The notes beneath the pieces are model-generated. The model ran no database searches, was not told the origin of the DNA, and saw only the letters and a list, made by a program, of their open reading frames with translations. A stretch of DNA of 47,179 nt from positions 45,707 to 92,885 of the forward strand of contig BJGC01000006.1 in assembly GCA_014190235.1 (NCBI GenBank), written 5' to 3'. Positions 34,378 to 45,055 of the stretch are shown piece after piece; position 1 is the stretch's first letter; each line of letters opens with the position of its first letter. The stretch comes from Actinomycetes bacterium (GTDB taxonomy: Bacteria > Actinomycetota > Acidimicrobiia > Acidimicrobiales > Ilumatobacteraceae). The translations under genes were made by a program, and so were the position numbers.

Positions 34378-34429
34378 CCTGTGCTGCCTCTTCTGTGTAT
34401 CTTCTCTATGTCAATTAACACGACAAACC

Positions 34430-35287
34430 TTAGTTCGCAGACACGTCCCGATGCACGATTCGCGGATGTAGACCCCTCTGGCTCAGTCCGAGCCCCAAAG
34501 CCTCAGCAATTGCGACAGAGCGGTGTCTCCCACCGGTACATCCAATTGCAATCGTCAAATAACTTCGGCCCTCAGCAAGATATGCAGGCAAGGTGAGATC
34601 GAGCAGTGCATCAATTTGCGTAAGAAACTGCTGCGTGAGGGGTTGTTCAAGAACAAAAGTTTTGACAGCATCATCAAGGCCTGTTAGCGGACGCAACTGC
34701 TCGTTCCAATGTGGATTAGGCAAGAACCGAACATCAAAGACAAGATCGACATCGGAGGGGATTCCCCTCTTGTATCCAAACGAGGTCACCCCAATCTGCA
34801 TCGTGTCAACCGCTGAAGCGGGACCAAAAAGTCCCATGATTTGTGACTTCAGTTGATGCACCGTCAGCGACGTGGTATCAATGACAACATCAGCGGCCGC
34901 TCGTACATCTTGCAAAATAGTCTTTTCTTTTTCGATCAAATCTTCGAGACCTATATTTGCTTCGACAAACGGATGCCGACGTCGAGATGCTTCATAGCGT
35001 TGCACGAGCTCTTTGACCGTGGCCTCCAAAAATAACACTCGCACCTGATGACCTTGAGTGCGCAACGACGCAACAACATCCAAAATACCTGTCTGCTGGT
35101 GAGCGTTGCCGACAACTAATCCGAGTTTTTCAATCGCCGAGTTTTTATCTGACGACAGTTCAACCACTTTGTCAATTAAAACAACGGGCAAATTGTCTAC
35201 GACAAACCAGCCGAGATCCTCGAGGTCGTCAGCGGCTTGAGATCTGCCTGCGCCTGAGAGGCCAGTAATGACAATAATGTCGGTCAT
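34430..35287 (-). CDS. rapZ: RapZ/YvcJ family nucleotide-binding RNase adapter
   Basis: The 285-residue P-loop protein has GLSGAGRS (about 9-16), WFVVDNLPVVL, the VTSFGYKRGIP block and the C-terminal GCTGGRHRSVAIAE. The family hydrolyses nucleotides; in E. coli it guides small RNAs to RNase E, while its role in actinobacteria is less clear. It usually precedes yvcK and whiA in this phylum, but here gap follows directly. It lies 11 bases after the methyltransferase gene. Confidence 0.95.
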   Translation of the reverse strand: MTDIIVITGLSGAGRSQAADDLEDLGWFVVDNLPVVLIDKVVELSSDKNSAIEKLGLVVGNAHQQTGILDVVASLRTQGHQVRVLFLEATVKELVQRYEASRRRHPFVEANIGLEDLIEKEKTILQDVRAAADVVIDTTSLTVHQLKSQIMGLFGPASAVDTMQIGVTSFGYKRGIPSDVDLVFDVRFLPNPHWNEQLRPLTGLDDAVKTFVLEQPLTQQFLTQIDALLDLTLPAYLAEGRSYLTIAIGCTGGRHRSVAIAEALGLGLSQRGLHPRIVHRDVSAN

Positions 35288-35298
35288 GTGTAGAAAGT

Positions 35299-36027
35299 TT
35301 ACAACACCTTACGTAAACGCAGGTACAACAATCTCGGAATAGTGTGTGCCAAACGGTACTCCGGAGCCTTTTCTAGAAATGATTCCGGCGGCGATGGCTC
35401 GATCATTTGCTCCAGTACAAGTGAGTGCTCAGATAGCGCGTTGATATACCGACTCAGAGGTCGATGCACAAAACGTATAAACACATCCTTTTCAACCTCT
35501 TCGACACTGGCCGTCTCAACAAGGTACGCTCCAACTCGCCAGTACTGTTCGGGTGGCTCCACGAAATGATCGTCTATCCAGCCGCTCCCAGGAGTTTGCA
35601 AGAGTGGGTGGTTCAAGAAAAATGCAAACATTCCGCCAGGTTTGAGTACGCGTGAGATCTCGGCGATCGCGCTATCGACATCATCAATATGCTCAAAAAC
35701 TAAACAAGCCAACACCGCATCACAGCACGCATTGGCCACCGGCAGATTCGATGCACTCGCACACGCATACAACGGACCTTTCCCCCGCTCCGCGGCAACA
35801 GAGATTTGCCCCCATGTCGGATCAACGCCGACAACCGCAGCGCCATTTGCACTTAACGCACGCCCGATCTGTCCATCACCACATCCGACGTCAAGAACGG
35901 TCTTGATACCTGCTAGTTCGCTCACAGCAATTGGAATGATTTGGTCTGTGTATTCAGGGTCTACCCCATCTGTAAAGCCTTTAATCCACCACTGGGCATG
36001 TCGCTCCCATAGTTCTCCGTTGCTCAC
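35299..36027 (-). CDS. Class I SAM-dependent methyltransferase (UbiE/SAM_11-like)
   Basis: The 242-residue protein has motif I VLDVGCGDGQIGRAL (about 48-62), VVGVDPTW ending strand 2, LPVANACCDAVLACLVFEHI (motif for the strand 4 region) and VLKPGGMFAFFL. The substrate cannot be assigned. The start is GTG 36025-36027, with TAGTCT six bases upstream. It lies between uvrC and rapZ, where many actinobacteria have no such gene. Confidence 0.86.
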   Translation of the reverse strand: MSNGELWERHAQWWIKGFTDGVDPEYTDQIIPIAVSELAGIKTVLDVGCGDGQIGRALSANGAAVVGVDPTWGQISVAAERGKGPLYACASASNLPVANACCDAVLACLVFEHIDDVDSAIAEISRVLKPGGMFAFFLNHPLLQTPGSGWIDDHFVEPPEQYWRVGAYLVETASVEEVEKDVFIRFVHRPLSRYINALSEHSLVLEQMIEPSPPESFLEKAPEYRLAHTIPRLLYLRLRKVL

Positions 36028-36033
36028 ACGAAA

Positions 36034-36039
36034 AGACTA
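36034..36039 (-). promoter_or_regulatory. -10 hexamer TAGTCT, leaderless promoter overlapping the uvrC stop codon
   Basis: On the minus strand the first three bases (TAG, 36037-36039) are the uvrC stop codon. The hexamer is followed by TTTCGT and the GTG start of the methyltransferase gene. Confidence 0.55.
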
Positions 36040-37920
36040 GGTGTTTGTCTCTTGTGGTGGATGGAACTTGGTATAGATCGCCTCTGCAACAGCGTGTGGC
36101 AACCACGTCAAAGTCTCAAGGTCAGCAAGTGTCGCCGTCTTGACTGCGTTGACTCCACCCATTGCCTTTATGAGTCGTTTGGCACGCACCTCTCCTAGTC
36201 CTGTTATGCCGTCGAGCGAAGACGACACCATCCGTTTGCCTCTGAGCTCTCCGTGAAAGGTGTTCGCAAATCGGTGGGCCTCGTCTCTAATGCGCTGCAA
36301 CATAAACAATGCTTCGCTTCCTCGAGGACAAAACACTGGGGCCTGTTGATCTGGAATGAACACCTCTTCAAATCTTTTTGCTAGCGATGCAACTGGGATT
36401 TCGTCTTGAAGACCTAACGCAGCAACCACGCGTTGCGCAACTGCCAACTGACCTTTGCCGCCATCTACTAACAGCAACTGTGGCGGATACGCAAACTTGC
36501 TTGATTTCTCGCGTCGTTCGCCAATGGGCATATCTCTGTCTTCTACATACGCAGACAGTCGGCGAGTCAAGACCTCTTCCATGGCAGCGTAATCATTATT
36601 GCCTTCGACCGTTTTAATGATGAAACGTCGATACTCGCGTTTTGCGGGTAGACCGTCTTCAAACACCACCATCGAACCCACGTAGTCGGTTCCCTGAAGG
36701 TGTGCCATGTCATAGCATTCGATACGCAATGGCGCCTCTGGTAGCTGCAATAGGTCTTGAATCTCTGTCAATGCCCTACTGCGACTGTTGTAGTCGGCTG
36801 CACGACGCATTCGAAGCCGTAAAAACTCTTCTGTCGCATTCTTTGTCACGAGTTCATGAAGCTCGCGTTTGTCTCCGCGTTGTGGCACTTTGATCTGCAC
36901 ATTCGACCCACGTTTTTCAGACAACCATCCAACATACGTTTGCACATCATTTGGTTCGATGGGTACGAGAATAGTTTTTGGTATTCCCATTGGTGTGTCC
37001 TCGCCATACATTGACTCCAAAATGCGACCAACTAAGCCGTTTTCAGAGAGATCTTCAACCTTGTCAAGCACAAAACCTTTTCGGCCCACCACGCGCCCAT
37101 GTCGCACAAAGAAAACCTGCACCGCTGCCTCTAACTCGTCGTCTGCCAGCCCAATAATGTCAAAGTCTTCATCTCTTTCGGCCACCATCTGTTGGCGTTC
37201 GCTTGCTCGTTGTAGTCCGATCAATCTGTCACGTGCAACCGCTGCGCGTTCGTAGTCCATCGCCGTTGATGCTTCTTGCATCTCGTTTTCAAGCTGACCA
37301 ACAATCGACTCATTATCACCATTCAAAAACCGGCATAGTCCGTCAACATACGTGGCGTAAGTTGTCGCATCTACCTCTTTGACACACGGCCCACAGCACT
37401 TCTCAATGTGAAACAACAAACAAGGTCGACCAAGTTTGGCATGCTGATTGAACTTGCCAGTACTACAGGTTCTGACCGGAAATGTACGCAGCAACAACTC
37501 CAACGTGTCACGAATAGATCGCGAGTGCGGATACGGTCCAAAATACCGAGTGCCCTTGCGTCGCACACCTCGTACCAAGACCGCACACGGCCATTCCTCT
37601 CCAACAGTCACCGCCAAGAACGGATAACTCTTGTCGTCACGTAAACGAACGTTGAACCGCGGTCGATGTTGGCGAATCAGCGTGTGCTCCAGAATCAACG
37701 ACTCAATTTCGGTGCGAACCTGAATCCATTCCACTGTTGCCGCTGCCTCGACCATTGATGCTGTACGAGGGTGAAGATTTCGGGGATCCTGGAAATAGTT
37801 AGCAACGCGACTCCGAAGATTTTTAGCTTTGCCAACATAAATCACTCGACCGTTGGCATCTTTGAACTGATACGAACCGGGCGCGGTGGGAATCGATCCA
37901 GATGGCGGTTTTGTCACCAT
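36037..37920 (-). CDS. uvrC: Excinuclease ABC subunit C
   Basis: UvrC makes both cuts in nucleotide excision repair. The 627-residue protein has the GIY-YIG-type nuclease at the start (GSYQFKDANGRVIYVGKAKNLRSR), a cysteine cluster around CLLFHIEKCCGPC, the UVR motif near 205-225, the RNase H-like second nuclease domain (IECYDMAHLQGTDYVGSMVVFEDG, LLLVDGGKGQL) and two helix-hairpin-helix motifs at the end (LDGITGLGEVRAKRL). The start ATG 37920 lies 14 bases after uvrA. Confidence 0.97.
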   Translation of the reverse strand: MVTKPPSGSIPTAPGSYQFKDANGRVIYVGKAKNLRSRVANYFQDPRNLHPRTASMVEAAATVEWIQVRTEIESLILEHTLIRQHRPRFNVRLRDDKSYPFLAVTVGEEWPCAVLVRGVRRKGTRYFGPYPHSRSIRDTLELLLRTFPVRTCSTGKFNQHAKLGRPCLLFHIEKCCGPCVKEVDATTYATYVDGLCRFLNGDNESIVGQLENEMQEASTAMDYERAAVARDRLIGLQRASERQQMVAERDEDFDIIGLADDELEAAVQVFFVRHGRVVGRKGFVLDKVEDLSENGLVGRILESMYGEDTPMGIPKTILVPIEPNDVQTYVGWLSEKRGSNVQIKVPQRGDKRELHELVTKNATEEFLRLRMRRAADYNSRSRALTEIQDLLQLPEAPLRIECYDMAHLQGTDYVGSMVVFEDGLPAKREYRRFIIKTVEGNNDYAAMEEVLTRRLSAYVEDRDMPIGERREKSSKFAYPPQLLLVDGGKGQLAVAQRVVAALGLQDEIPVASLAKRFEEVFIPDQQAPVFCPRGSEALFMLQRIRDEAHRFANTFHGELRGKRMVSSSLDGITGLGEVRAKRLIKAMGGVNAVKTATLADLETLTWLPHAVAEAIYTKFHPPQETNT

Positions 37921-37934
37921 AACGAAACTCGTTG

Positions 37935-40820
37935 CTACTTCTTCTTTTTCTTCACCGGAGCAGGATTTGATTTTGCTTTAGATTCGAGCAACGGCGCCAA
38001 GAATTGACCTGTGTAACTCTTCTTGCACTTAGCAACGGTCTCTGGCGTCCCTTCGCACACCACGAGTCCACCACCACTTCCGCCTTCTGGACCAAGATCG
38101 ATAATCCAGTCAGCAGTCTTAATAACATCAAGATTGTGCTCTATCACCAACACAGTATTGCCTTGATCAACAAGGCGCGACAACACGACCAACAAACGAC
38201 GTACATCCTCAAAATGCAAACCAGTAGTCGGTTCGTCCAATAGGTAGATCGTATGGCCAGTGTTTCGTTTTGCTAGCTCGCTTGCCAGTTTGACTCGCTG
38301 TGCCTCGCCCCCAGAAAGTGTCGGCGCTGACTGCCCAAGACGCACGTATCCCAGTCCGACATCTACAAGGGTTTTCATATGGCGCGAGATAACAGGCTGG
38401 TTTGCAAAGAAATCAACCGCTTCTGAAATTGGCATATCCAGCACCTCGGCAATATTTTTTCCGCGGAAAGTAATGTCAAGTGTGTCGCGGTTGTACCGCG
38501 CCCCTTTACAGACTTCACAAGGCACGTACACATCTGGCAAGAAGTGCATTTCGATCTTGATGTTTCCGTCACCAGAACAGGCCTCACATCGACCGCCCTT
38601 GACATTAAAACTAAATCGACCTGGCAAGTATCCGCGCACCTTCGATTCGGGCGCTGCCGCAAACAGTTTTCGGATGCTGTCGAATACACCCGTATAGGTA
38701 GCAGGATTTGATCGTGGAGTTCTGCCGATCGGTGACTGATCCATGTCGATCACCTTGTCCAAGTACTTGATTCCGTCCACTGCTGTATGTCGGCCTGGGG
38801 CTTGTTTGGATTTGTAGATGGTCTGCATCAATGACGGCAATAAAATATCTCGAACCAATGTGCTCTTGCCGCTACCCGATACCCCGGTAATGGCAACAGA
38901 TACCCCAAGAGGTATTTCAACATCGATATTTTGTAGATTGTGTTCGCGTGCACCTCGAATGGTGATGCGCTCAGCACCCCGAGCACGACGAACAGACGGC
39001 ACTGGGATGGATTTTTTTCCGCTGATGTATTCAGCCGTAACGGAGTTTTTAGCCTTCATGAAGCCCACTACAGAACCGCTATAGACAACCTCACCGCCGT
39101 GTTCGCCAGCGCCTGGACCAATATCCACTACCCAATCGCTCTCCCGAATTGTTTCTTCGTCATGCTCAACCACGAGCACCGTGTTGCCTAAGTCCCGAAG
39201 ACGATGCAGCGTGTCAATCAAGCGACGGTTGTCTCGCTGATGCAACCCGATCGATGGCTCATCCAGAACATACAAAGTTCCGACCAATCCAGAACCAATT
39301 TGGCTTGCCAGCCGAATGCGCTGTGCTTCTCCGCCTGCCAACGTTCCGGCAGATCTCGCCAGTGTCAGATAGTCCAAGCCAACATCCAACAAAAATCCCA
39401 GACGAGCATTGATTTCTTTTGTTACTCGTTCAGCAATCATGCGATCGCGTTCGCTCAGCGACAGAGCCATCAAGAATTTTGCAGAGTCTCCGATAGGCAT
39501 CTCGCAAATTTCAGAGATACTTTTGTTCTCTATGGTGACCGCCAAAGTTGAAGGCTTCAGACGCAAGCCCTCACACGCTGGACACGGCACTTCGCGCATA
39601 TAGGACTCGTATTGCTCGCGGGTCCAATCACTCTCGCTATCGGCATGGCGTCTTTTGATCCACGGAATCACACCCTCGTAGGCAGTGCTGTATTGCCGTG
39701 TGCGTCCGTACCGATTGCGATACTTAATCAACATGTTGCCCGTAACACCGTGCAACACGATCTTTTGATGCTTCGCTGACAACTTGGACCATTTCTTGTC
39801 CATGTCAATGCCTTCATTTTCAGCGACTGCCGCCAACATACGAGTGAAGTACTGCGTATGCGCAGAACGCCACGGTGCAATAGCCCCATCTGAGAGCGCA
39901 AGATCAGGATCTGGAATCACCAATTCAGGATCGACTTCAAATTTTGTCCCTAGACCGTCGCAATTGGCACACGCTCCATACGGCGAGTTGAACGAAAAGT
40001 TTCGTGGTGCGAGTTCTTCAAAACTCGCGCCACATGTTGGACACACAAGATGCTGACTAAATGTCAAAGTCTCACTCTCTTGGCCATCTGCACCCATGAG
40101 TTCGACTCCAGCCACACCCTCTGCCAACCGCAATGCTGTTTCGAGTGAGTCTGTTAGACGGCGAGCAATGTCATCACGACGCACAAGTCGATCGACAACT
40201 ACATCAATCGTGTGCATTTCGTATCGCGCAAGTTTTGTTTTCTGCGCCAAAAACTCGGCGATGTCGACGACCTCTCCATCAATGCGTGCGCGAACAAAAC
40301 CTTGGCTGGCCAGATCCTGAAGCAGACCTTCGTATTCGCCCTTGCGGCCTCGCACCACAGGGGCAAGAACCTGAAACCGTGTGCCCTCTGCAAAACCCAA
40401 GATGCGGTCAACGATCTGCTGCGGAGTCTGGCGCTGAAGCGTGGCTCCGTCCTCGGCACAATGTTGCACTCCGATTCTGGCGAACAACAAACGCAAATAG
40501 TCATAAACCTCTGTAATTGTGCCAACTGTCGAGCGCGGATTACGCGAGCCAGATTTTTGATCAATCGCGATCGCTGGCGACAAACCGTCAATCATGTCAA
40601 CGTCTGGTTTATCCATCTGCCCTAAGAACTGTCTGGCATATGCCGAGAGGCTCTCTACATAGCGCCTTTGGCCTTCTGCGTAGATGGTGTCAAAGGCCAG
40701 ACTGCTTTTACCCGAGCCTGATAGCCCCGTAAACACGATGAGCTGATCGCGGGGCAACTCGACATTGACATTTTTAAGATTATGCTCTCGAGCCCCTCGT
40801 ACAACAATTTTGTCAGCCAC
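37935..40820 (-). CDS. uvrA: Excinuclease ABC subunit A
   Basis: UvrA is the damage-sensing ATPase dimer of excision repair. The 961-residue protein has two ABC modules ([12 protein letters not shown] near 32; [11 protein letters not shown] in the second half), two [16 protein letters not shown] signatures and zinc fingers CPTC...CANC and CEAC...CEVC. The tail ends in a lysine run. The start is GTG 40818-40820 with TATTCT six bases before it, so uvrA may have its own leaderless transcript within the uvrB-uvrA gap. Confidence 0.98.
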   Translation of the reverse strand: MADKIVVRGAREHNLKNVNVELPRDQLIVFTGLSGSGKSSLAFDTIYAEGQRRYVESLSAYARQFLGQMDKPDVDMIDGLSPAIAIDQKSGSRNPRSTVGTITEVYDYLRLLFARIGVQHCAEDGATLQRQTPQQIVDRILGFAEGTRFQVLAPVVRGRKGEYEGLLQDLASQGFVRARIDGEVVDIAEFLAQKTKLARYEMHTIDVVVDRLVRRDDIARRLTDSLETALRLAEGVAGVELMGADGQESETLTFSQHLVCPTCGASFEELAPRNFSFNSPYGACANCDGLGTKFEVDPELVIPDPDLALSDGAIAPWRSAHTQYFTRMLAAVAENEGIDMDKKWSKLSAKHQKIVLHGVTGNMLIKYRNRYGRTRQYSTAYEGVIPWIKRRHADSESDWTREQYESYMREVPCPACEGLRLKPSTLAVTIENKSISEICEMPIGDSAKFLMALSLSERDRMIAERVTKEINARLGFLLDVGLDYLTLARSAGTLAGGEAQRIRLASQIGSGLVGTLYVLDEPSIGLHQRDNRRLIDTLHRLRDLGNTVLVVEHDEETIRESDWVVDIGPGAGEHGGEVVYSGSVVGFMKAKNSVTAEYISGKKSIPVPSVRRARGAERITIRGAREHNLQNIDVEIPLGVSVAITGVSGSGKSTLVRDILLPSLMQTIYKSKQAPGRHTAVDGIKYLDKVIDMDQSPIGRTPRSNPATYTGVFDSIRKLFAAAPESKVRGYLPGRFSFNVKGGRCEACSGDGNIKIEMHFLPDVYVPCEVCKGARYNRDTLDITFRGKNIAEVLDMPISEAVDFFANQPVISRHMKTLVDVGLGYVRLGQSAPTLSGGEAQRVKLASELAKRNTGHTIYLLDEPTTGLHFEDVRRLLVVLSRLVDQGNTVLVIEHNLDVIKTADWIIDLGPEGGSGGGLVVCEGTPETVAKCKKSYTGQFLAPLLESKAKSNPAPVKKKKK

Positions 40821-40826
40821 TGTCAG

Positions 40827-40832
40827 AGAATA
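40827..40832 (-). promoter_or_regulatory. -10 hexamer TATTCT, leaderless promoter of uvrA
   Basis: On the minus strand TATTCT is followed by CTGACA and GTG. The same hexamer occurs before the MBL-fold gene at 9806. No LexA-type palindrome was seen in the gap. Confidence 0.6.
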
Positions 40833-40840
40833 GCGACCGA

Positions 40841-42856
40841 CTACCCCGCGTCGCGTAGTTCTCGTCGTAAGTCTTTAATTTCGTCTCGCAAACGAGCCGC
40901 ATACTCAAATTTCAGGTCAACGGCGGCTTGATGCATTTCCTCCTCCAAGGTCTGCACGAGCCGAGCGAGTTCTTGCTGTGGCAGTGACTTCAGTTCTTTT
41001 TGCACCTTGTCACGCTCGTGGTTCTTTCTTTGGCCTTTTCCGGGATACGGAGCCGTTTCGTCAGGTCGAAGCAGAGACAAGATATTGCCCATCGCCTTGC
41101 GGATTGTTTGAGGATTAATCCCGTGCTCGAGGTTGTACGCCACTTGCATTTCGCGACGACGATGTGTCTCGGTAATGGCACGTTCCATTGATGGAGTGAT
41201 TCGATCGGCATACATGATCACCTGACCCGCAACATTACGTGCAGCGCGCCCAATCATTTGCACCAGTGATGTCTGGCTTCGCAAAAAACCCTCTTTATCG
41301 GCGTCGAGAATAGCGACAAGCGATACTTCCGGTAGATCGAGGCCCTCGCGCAGCAAATTGATACCCACCAGCACATCGAACTCACCCAGCCGCAACCCTT
41401 GCAAGATTTCAATTCGTTGCATTGTCTTGATACTGGAGTGCAAGTACCGAACCCGAACACCACGCTCAAGCAGGTATTCCGTCAAGTCTTCCGCCATCTT
41501 TTTAGTGAGTGTGGTCACTAACACTCGATCCCCAATCGCAACCCGCCCTGAGATCTGTTCAATCAAATCATCAATCTGTCCTTTTGTGGGTTTGACGATT
41601 ACCTCAGGATCAACCAAGCCCGTTGGTCGAACTATCTGTTCAACAACTTGATCGCTTTGCTTTAACTCGAACGCCGCTGGAGTAGCCGACATAAAAATAC
41701 ATTGGTTAATTCGCTCCATTGTCTCTTCAAATCGAAGCGGACGATTATCTCGCGCACTAGGCAAGCGAAACCCGTGCTCAACCAGCGTGTCCTTGCGACT
41801 CTTGTCTCCGGCAAATTGTCCGTGTAGTTGAGGTATTGCAACGTGGCTCTCGTCAATAATCAACAAGAAATCCTCTGGGAAATAATCCAGCAATGTAAAC
41901 GGCGGCTGCCCTGGTTGTCGCCCGTCAATGTGCATCGAATAATTCTCAATGCCGTTACAAAAGCCCATCTCCTGCATCATCTCTAGGTCATATTGTGTGC
42001 GCATTGTCAATCGTTGGGCTTCGAGCAATTTGCCGTTGGCCTCAAACCATTGCAATCGCTCTTGCAACTCTTTTTCGATTCCAACGACAGCTCGCCGCAT
42101 GTTTTCTGCGCCTGCGGCATAATGCGTCGCCGGAAACACAATGAGTTCTGCGAATGTGCGCAGAGTCTCGCCTGTCACCGTATCGATGCTCGTAATGCGG
42201 TCAACCGTGTCGCCAAACATCTCAATACGCATCACGGTTTCTTCATAAGCAGGATGCACTTCAATTGTGTCTCCGCGCACTCTGAAGTTTCCTCGACCTA
42301 AAGCCATGTCATTGCGGTCGTACTGCAAGTCAACTAATCGTCGCAAGATGCTTCGTTGGTCATAGTCAACGCCAACATGAAGTTCAAGTAGTTGACCCCG
42401 ATACTCGGCTGGGTCTCCCATGCCATAAATGCAAGAAACACTGGCAACAACTATCGTGTCTCTCCGCGTTAGCAGCGCAGCCGTCGACGAGTGCCGTAGG
42501 CGATCAATTTCGTCATTAACGGCAGAGTCTTTTTCAATAAACGTGTCACTCGACGGTATATACGCCTCAGGCTGGTAGTAGTCGTAGTAACTCACAAAGT
42601 ATTCAACTCGATTATCAGGAAAGAACTCACGCATCTCTTGCGCCAACTGCGCCGCCAAACTTTTGTTCGGCGCCAAGATCAACGCTGGTCGTTGCGTACG
42701 CTCAATAGTCCAAGCAATCGTCGCAGATTTACCCGAACCCGTAATGCCCAGAAGCGTCTGAAAGCGCATTCCGCTTTCGATTCCGGCAACAAGCTGATTG
42801 ATGGCTTCTGGCTGATCACCAGCAGGCGTAAATGGCGACTCGACCTTAAATGTCAT
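40841..42856 (-). CDS. uvrB: Excinuclease ABC subunit B
   Basis: UvrB is the helicase-like subunit that verifies damage and loads UvrC. From ATG 42854-42856 it has 671 residues: [11 protein letters not shown], Walker [14 protein letters not shown] (Ser after Lys as in mycobacterial UvrB), the [21 protein letters not shown] beta-hairpin, the DESH Walker B, motif VI GRAARN and a C-terminal UVR helix pair. The frame is open back to 42892, but the family normally begins at this TFKVESPF segment. It overlaps coaE by 11 bases. Confidence 0.97.
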   Translation of the reverse strand: MTFKVESPFTPAGDQPEAINQLVAGIESGMRFQTLLGITGSGKSATIAWTIERTQRPALILAPNKSLAAQLAQEMREFFPDNRVEYFVSYYDYYQPEAYIPSSDTFIEKDSAVNDEIDRLRHSSTAALLTRRDTIVVASVSCIYGMGDPAEYRGQLLELHVGVDYDQRSILRRLVDLQYDRNDMALGRGNFRVRGDTIEVHPAYEETVMRIEMFGDTVDRITSIDTVTGETLRTFAELIVFPATHYAAGAENMRRAVVGIEKELQERLQWFEANGKLLEAQRLTMRTQYDLEMMQEMGFCNGIENYSMHIDGRQPGQPPFTLLDYFPEDFLLIIDESHVAIPQLHGQFAGDKSRKDTLVEHGFRLPSARDNRPLRFEETMERINQCIFMSATPAAFELKQSDQVVEQIVRPTGLVDPEVIVKPTKGQIDDLIEQISGRVAIGDRVLVTTLTKKMAEDLTEYLLERGVRVRYLHSSIKTMQRIEILQGLRLGEFDVLVGINLLREGLDLPEVSLVAILDADKEGFLRSQTSLVQMIGRAARNVAGQVIMYADRITPSMERAITETHRRREMQVAYNLEHGINPQTIRKAMGNILSLLRPDETAPYPGKGQRKNHERDKVQKELKSLPQQELARLVQTLEEEMHQAAVDLKFEYAARLRDEIKDLRRELRDAG

Positions 42857-43478
42857 CAGCGTTTTTGCCAGCATCGTCGGCAGCATGTTCACGCGTCAGC
42901 ATCCAGTCCCACACCTCGGCAACTCGAGCACTCAGTTCTTTCATTGAGCCTGAGTTGTTGATCACCTGATCTGCAATCGCAAGGCGGGTTTCGCGCGACG
43001 CTTGGTGAGCAATACGTGCCCTCGCATCTTCTGGACTCATATTGCGAAAAGAACTCAATCGCTGCACTGCGAGTTCTGTATCGACATCAACAACGATCAC
43101 GCCACTCAACCCTTTACGCGGATTCTCCGCAAGCAGTGGGATATCTAGAACAACGACGTTGTCGGTTTGGCGTTGTTCAGCCATACGTCGTTCCATTTCT
43201 TTGCCAACGATTGGATGAACCATCTTGTTGAGATCTGCAAGCGCATCTTTATCGGCGAACACGATCGCCGCAAGCGCAGCCCGATCAAGAGCTCCATCGC
43301 TATCTAAAATGTCTGCACCAAAACGTGTTGCCAACTCAACCAACAGCGGCGCACCAGCCCGTTGCAGTTCACGCGTAATTGCGTCTCCGTCGATGATGAC
43401 GGCACCGTGCTCGGCTAATAACGCTGACACAGTGGACTTGCCCGAACCAATTCCCCCGGTCAGTCCTATCAGTATCAT
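42846..43478 (-). CDS. coaE: Dephospho-CoA kinase
   Basis: CoaE phosphorylates dephospho-CoA in the last step of coenzyme A synthesis. The 210-residue protein has P-loop [12 protein letters not shown] (about 5-16), [29 protein letters not shown] and the lid [23 protein letters not shown]. It starts 9 bases after rpsA and overlaps uvrB. Together with panB and panC it is a second CoA-pathway gene in this window, though not linked to them. Confidence 0.96.
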   Translation of the reverse strand: MILIGLTGGIGSGKSTVSALLAEHGAVIIDGDAITRELQRAGAPLLVELATRFGADILDSDGALDRAALAAIVFADKDALADLNKMVHPIVGKEMERRMAEQRQTDNVVVLDIPLLAENPRKGLSGVIVVDVDTELAVQRLSSFRNMSPEDARARIAHQASRETRLAIADQVINNSGSMKELSARVAEVWDWMLTREHAADDAGKNADDI

Positions 43479-43487
43479 CCCGCGTAA

Positions 43488-44801
43488 CTATGCAGGTTGA
43501 TCGCCAGCGTTGTCAACGACCTCGGCTTCGGGTGCAGTGCTTGCTGGCGCTACTGCTGCACCGGCTGCGTCGCCACCAACTTCTTTGTAATAGTCGGCCC
43601 ATGCAGCTTCGCGCTCCGTGTCGTCTCCGCCTACCCAATTGCCATGCTCGTCAACTTCGAATTGTCCGTGATACTCAGCGGCCAACTCGCCACCTTCTGC
43701 AGCTTGCTTGATACTGATCGAAATACGACGGCGTGCAAGATCGAGTTCGACGATTTTGACCCACAACTCTTCTCCAGGACTTACTACTTGCTCTGGAGCC
43801 TCAACGTGATGTGTTGACATTTCAGAGATATGCACAAGACCTTCGATGCCCTCGCCAACTTGAACGAATGCTCCAAATGGAACCAGTTTGGTGACGCGAC
43901 CATAGACGAGTTGACCAACTTCGTGTCCAGACGCAAACTCTTGCCACGGATCTTGCAATGTCGCCTTCAGCGACAATGAAATGCGCTCACGGCTCATATC
44001 GACTTCGAGAATTTGAACAGTGACTTCTTGGCCAATCTCTACGACTGACGATGGGTGCTCAACATGTTTCCATGACAACTCAGACACGTGAATCAATCCA
44101 TCCATGCCGCCAAGATCGACGAATGCGCCGAATGCCACAACACTTGAGATATGACCGGTGCGAATTTGTCCTGGTTTGAGATTGTCAAGGAACTCGTCGC
44201 GCTTCTCTTTTTGAGTCTCTTCCAAGAATCCACGCCGTGACAACACGACATTGTTGCGGTTGCGATCTAGTTCAAGAATCTTCGCCTGAATCGGCTTTCC
44301 CATATACGGAGACAGATCACGAACTCGGCGCAGTTCTACTAATGACGCTGGCAAGAAACCACGAAGACCGATGTCAACAATGAGTCCACCCTTGACAACT
44401 TCAATGACGATTCCCTCAACAAATTCGTCATTGTTCTTTTTGCGCTCGATGTCCTCCCAAGCCTTTTCGTACTGAGCACGCTTCTTGGACAAGAGAAGCC
44501 TTCCCTCTTTGTCTTCAAGCGTGAGGACAAGAGTTTCAATCTTCTCTCCGAGCTTGACCACCTCATTGGGGTCAATGTCATTCTTTATATGAAGTTCACG
44601 CGGCGGGATAACGCCTTCTGTTTTGTATCCGATGTCGACAAGAACGCCATCACGATCAATTTTCACCACGGTTCCGGTGACGAGTTTGCCTTCTTTAATA
44701 TCGACGAAAGTGTCGTCGATCGCATCTGCAAAAGATGTAGAAATATCACGCTCGGTGATTTGGCGGTTTACATAGGATCCTTCTGCATCAAATGTTCCCA
44801 T
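43488..44801 (-). CDS. rpsA: 30S ribosomal protein S1
   Basis: The 437-residue protein has four S1 RNA-binding domains, beginning at GKLVTGTVVKIDRDGVLVDIG, NDEFVEGIVIEVVKGGLIV, GQIRTGHISSVVAFGAFV and GQLVYGRVTKLVPFGAFV, and an Ala/Val-rich acidic tail. This is the four-domain actinobacterial form. It binds mRNA on the ribosome and helps initiation. ATG 44799-44801 is chosen because it fits S1 N-termini and because a promoter places transcription about 5 bases before it; the frame is open upstream to 44933 without family similarity. Confidence 0.96.
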   Translation of the reverse strand: MGTFDAEGSYVNRQITERDISTSFADAIDDTFVDIKEGKLVTGTVVKIDRDGVLVDIGYKTEGVIPPRELHIKNDIDPNEVVKLGEKIETLVLTLEDKEGRLLLSKKRAQYEKAWEDIERKKNNDEFVEGIVIEVVKGGLIVDIGLRGFLPASLVELRRVRDLSPYMGKPIQAKILELDRNRNNVVLSRRGFLEETQKEKRDEFLDNLKPGQIRTGHISSVVAFGAFVDLGGMDGLIHVSELSWKHVEHPSSVVEIGQEVTVQILEVDMSRERISLSLKATLQDPWQEFASGHEVGQLVYGRVTKLVPFGAFVQVGEGIEGLVHISEMSTHHVEAPEQVVSPGEELWVKIVELDLARRRISISIKQAAEGGELAAEYHGQFEVDEHGNWVGGDDTEREAAWADYYKEVGGDAAGAAVAPASTAPEAEVVDNAGDQPA

Positions 44802-44812
44802 GACAGGGGCAG

Positions 44813-44841
44813 AAGTTAGGGTCGTATCGGACAAGGGACAA
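44813..44841 (-). promoter_or_regulatory. rpsA promoter TTGTCC-N17-TAACTT
   Basis: On the minus strand TTGTCC (44836-44841) is followed by exactly 17 bases and TAACTT (44813-44818). The start codon lies 11 bases further on, which predicts a leader of about five bases and no ribosome binding site. Confidence 0.55.
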
Positions 44842-45000
44842 TTCGCTTTCGAACAGGATAAATAACGTATCGGGGACGCCTGATTTCTCAGACACTCAGC
44901 CGGCGGATGAGCAGGGTGAACGCTACCACCCATTGCCCAAAAGAGCCCAAAACGAGAGATTTACCCCGAGAATTCATCCGTATTGCAAATAATCAGACCC

Positions 45001-45046
45001 AAAATAAAAACGGGGCAACAGAGCCAAAGCCCTGCTACCCCGTTTT
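45001..45046 (-). terminator. Rho-independent terminator of the fasciclin gene
   Basis: Arms AAAACGGGG (45007-45015) and CCCCGTTTT (45038-45046) pair perfectly, with further inner pairing (GCAG...CTGT) around a TTTG loop on the minus strand. A T-rich run follows at 45001-45010. It lies 10 bases after the fasciclin stop. Confidence 0.88.
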
Positions 45047-45055
45047 CAACTGACT

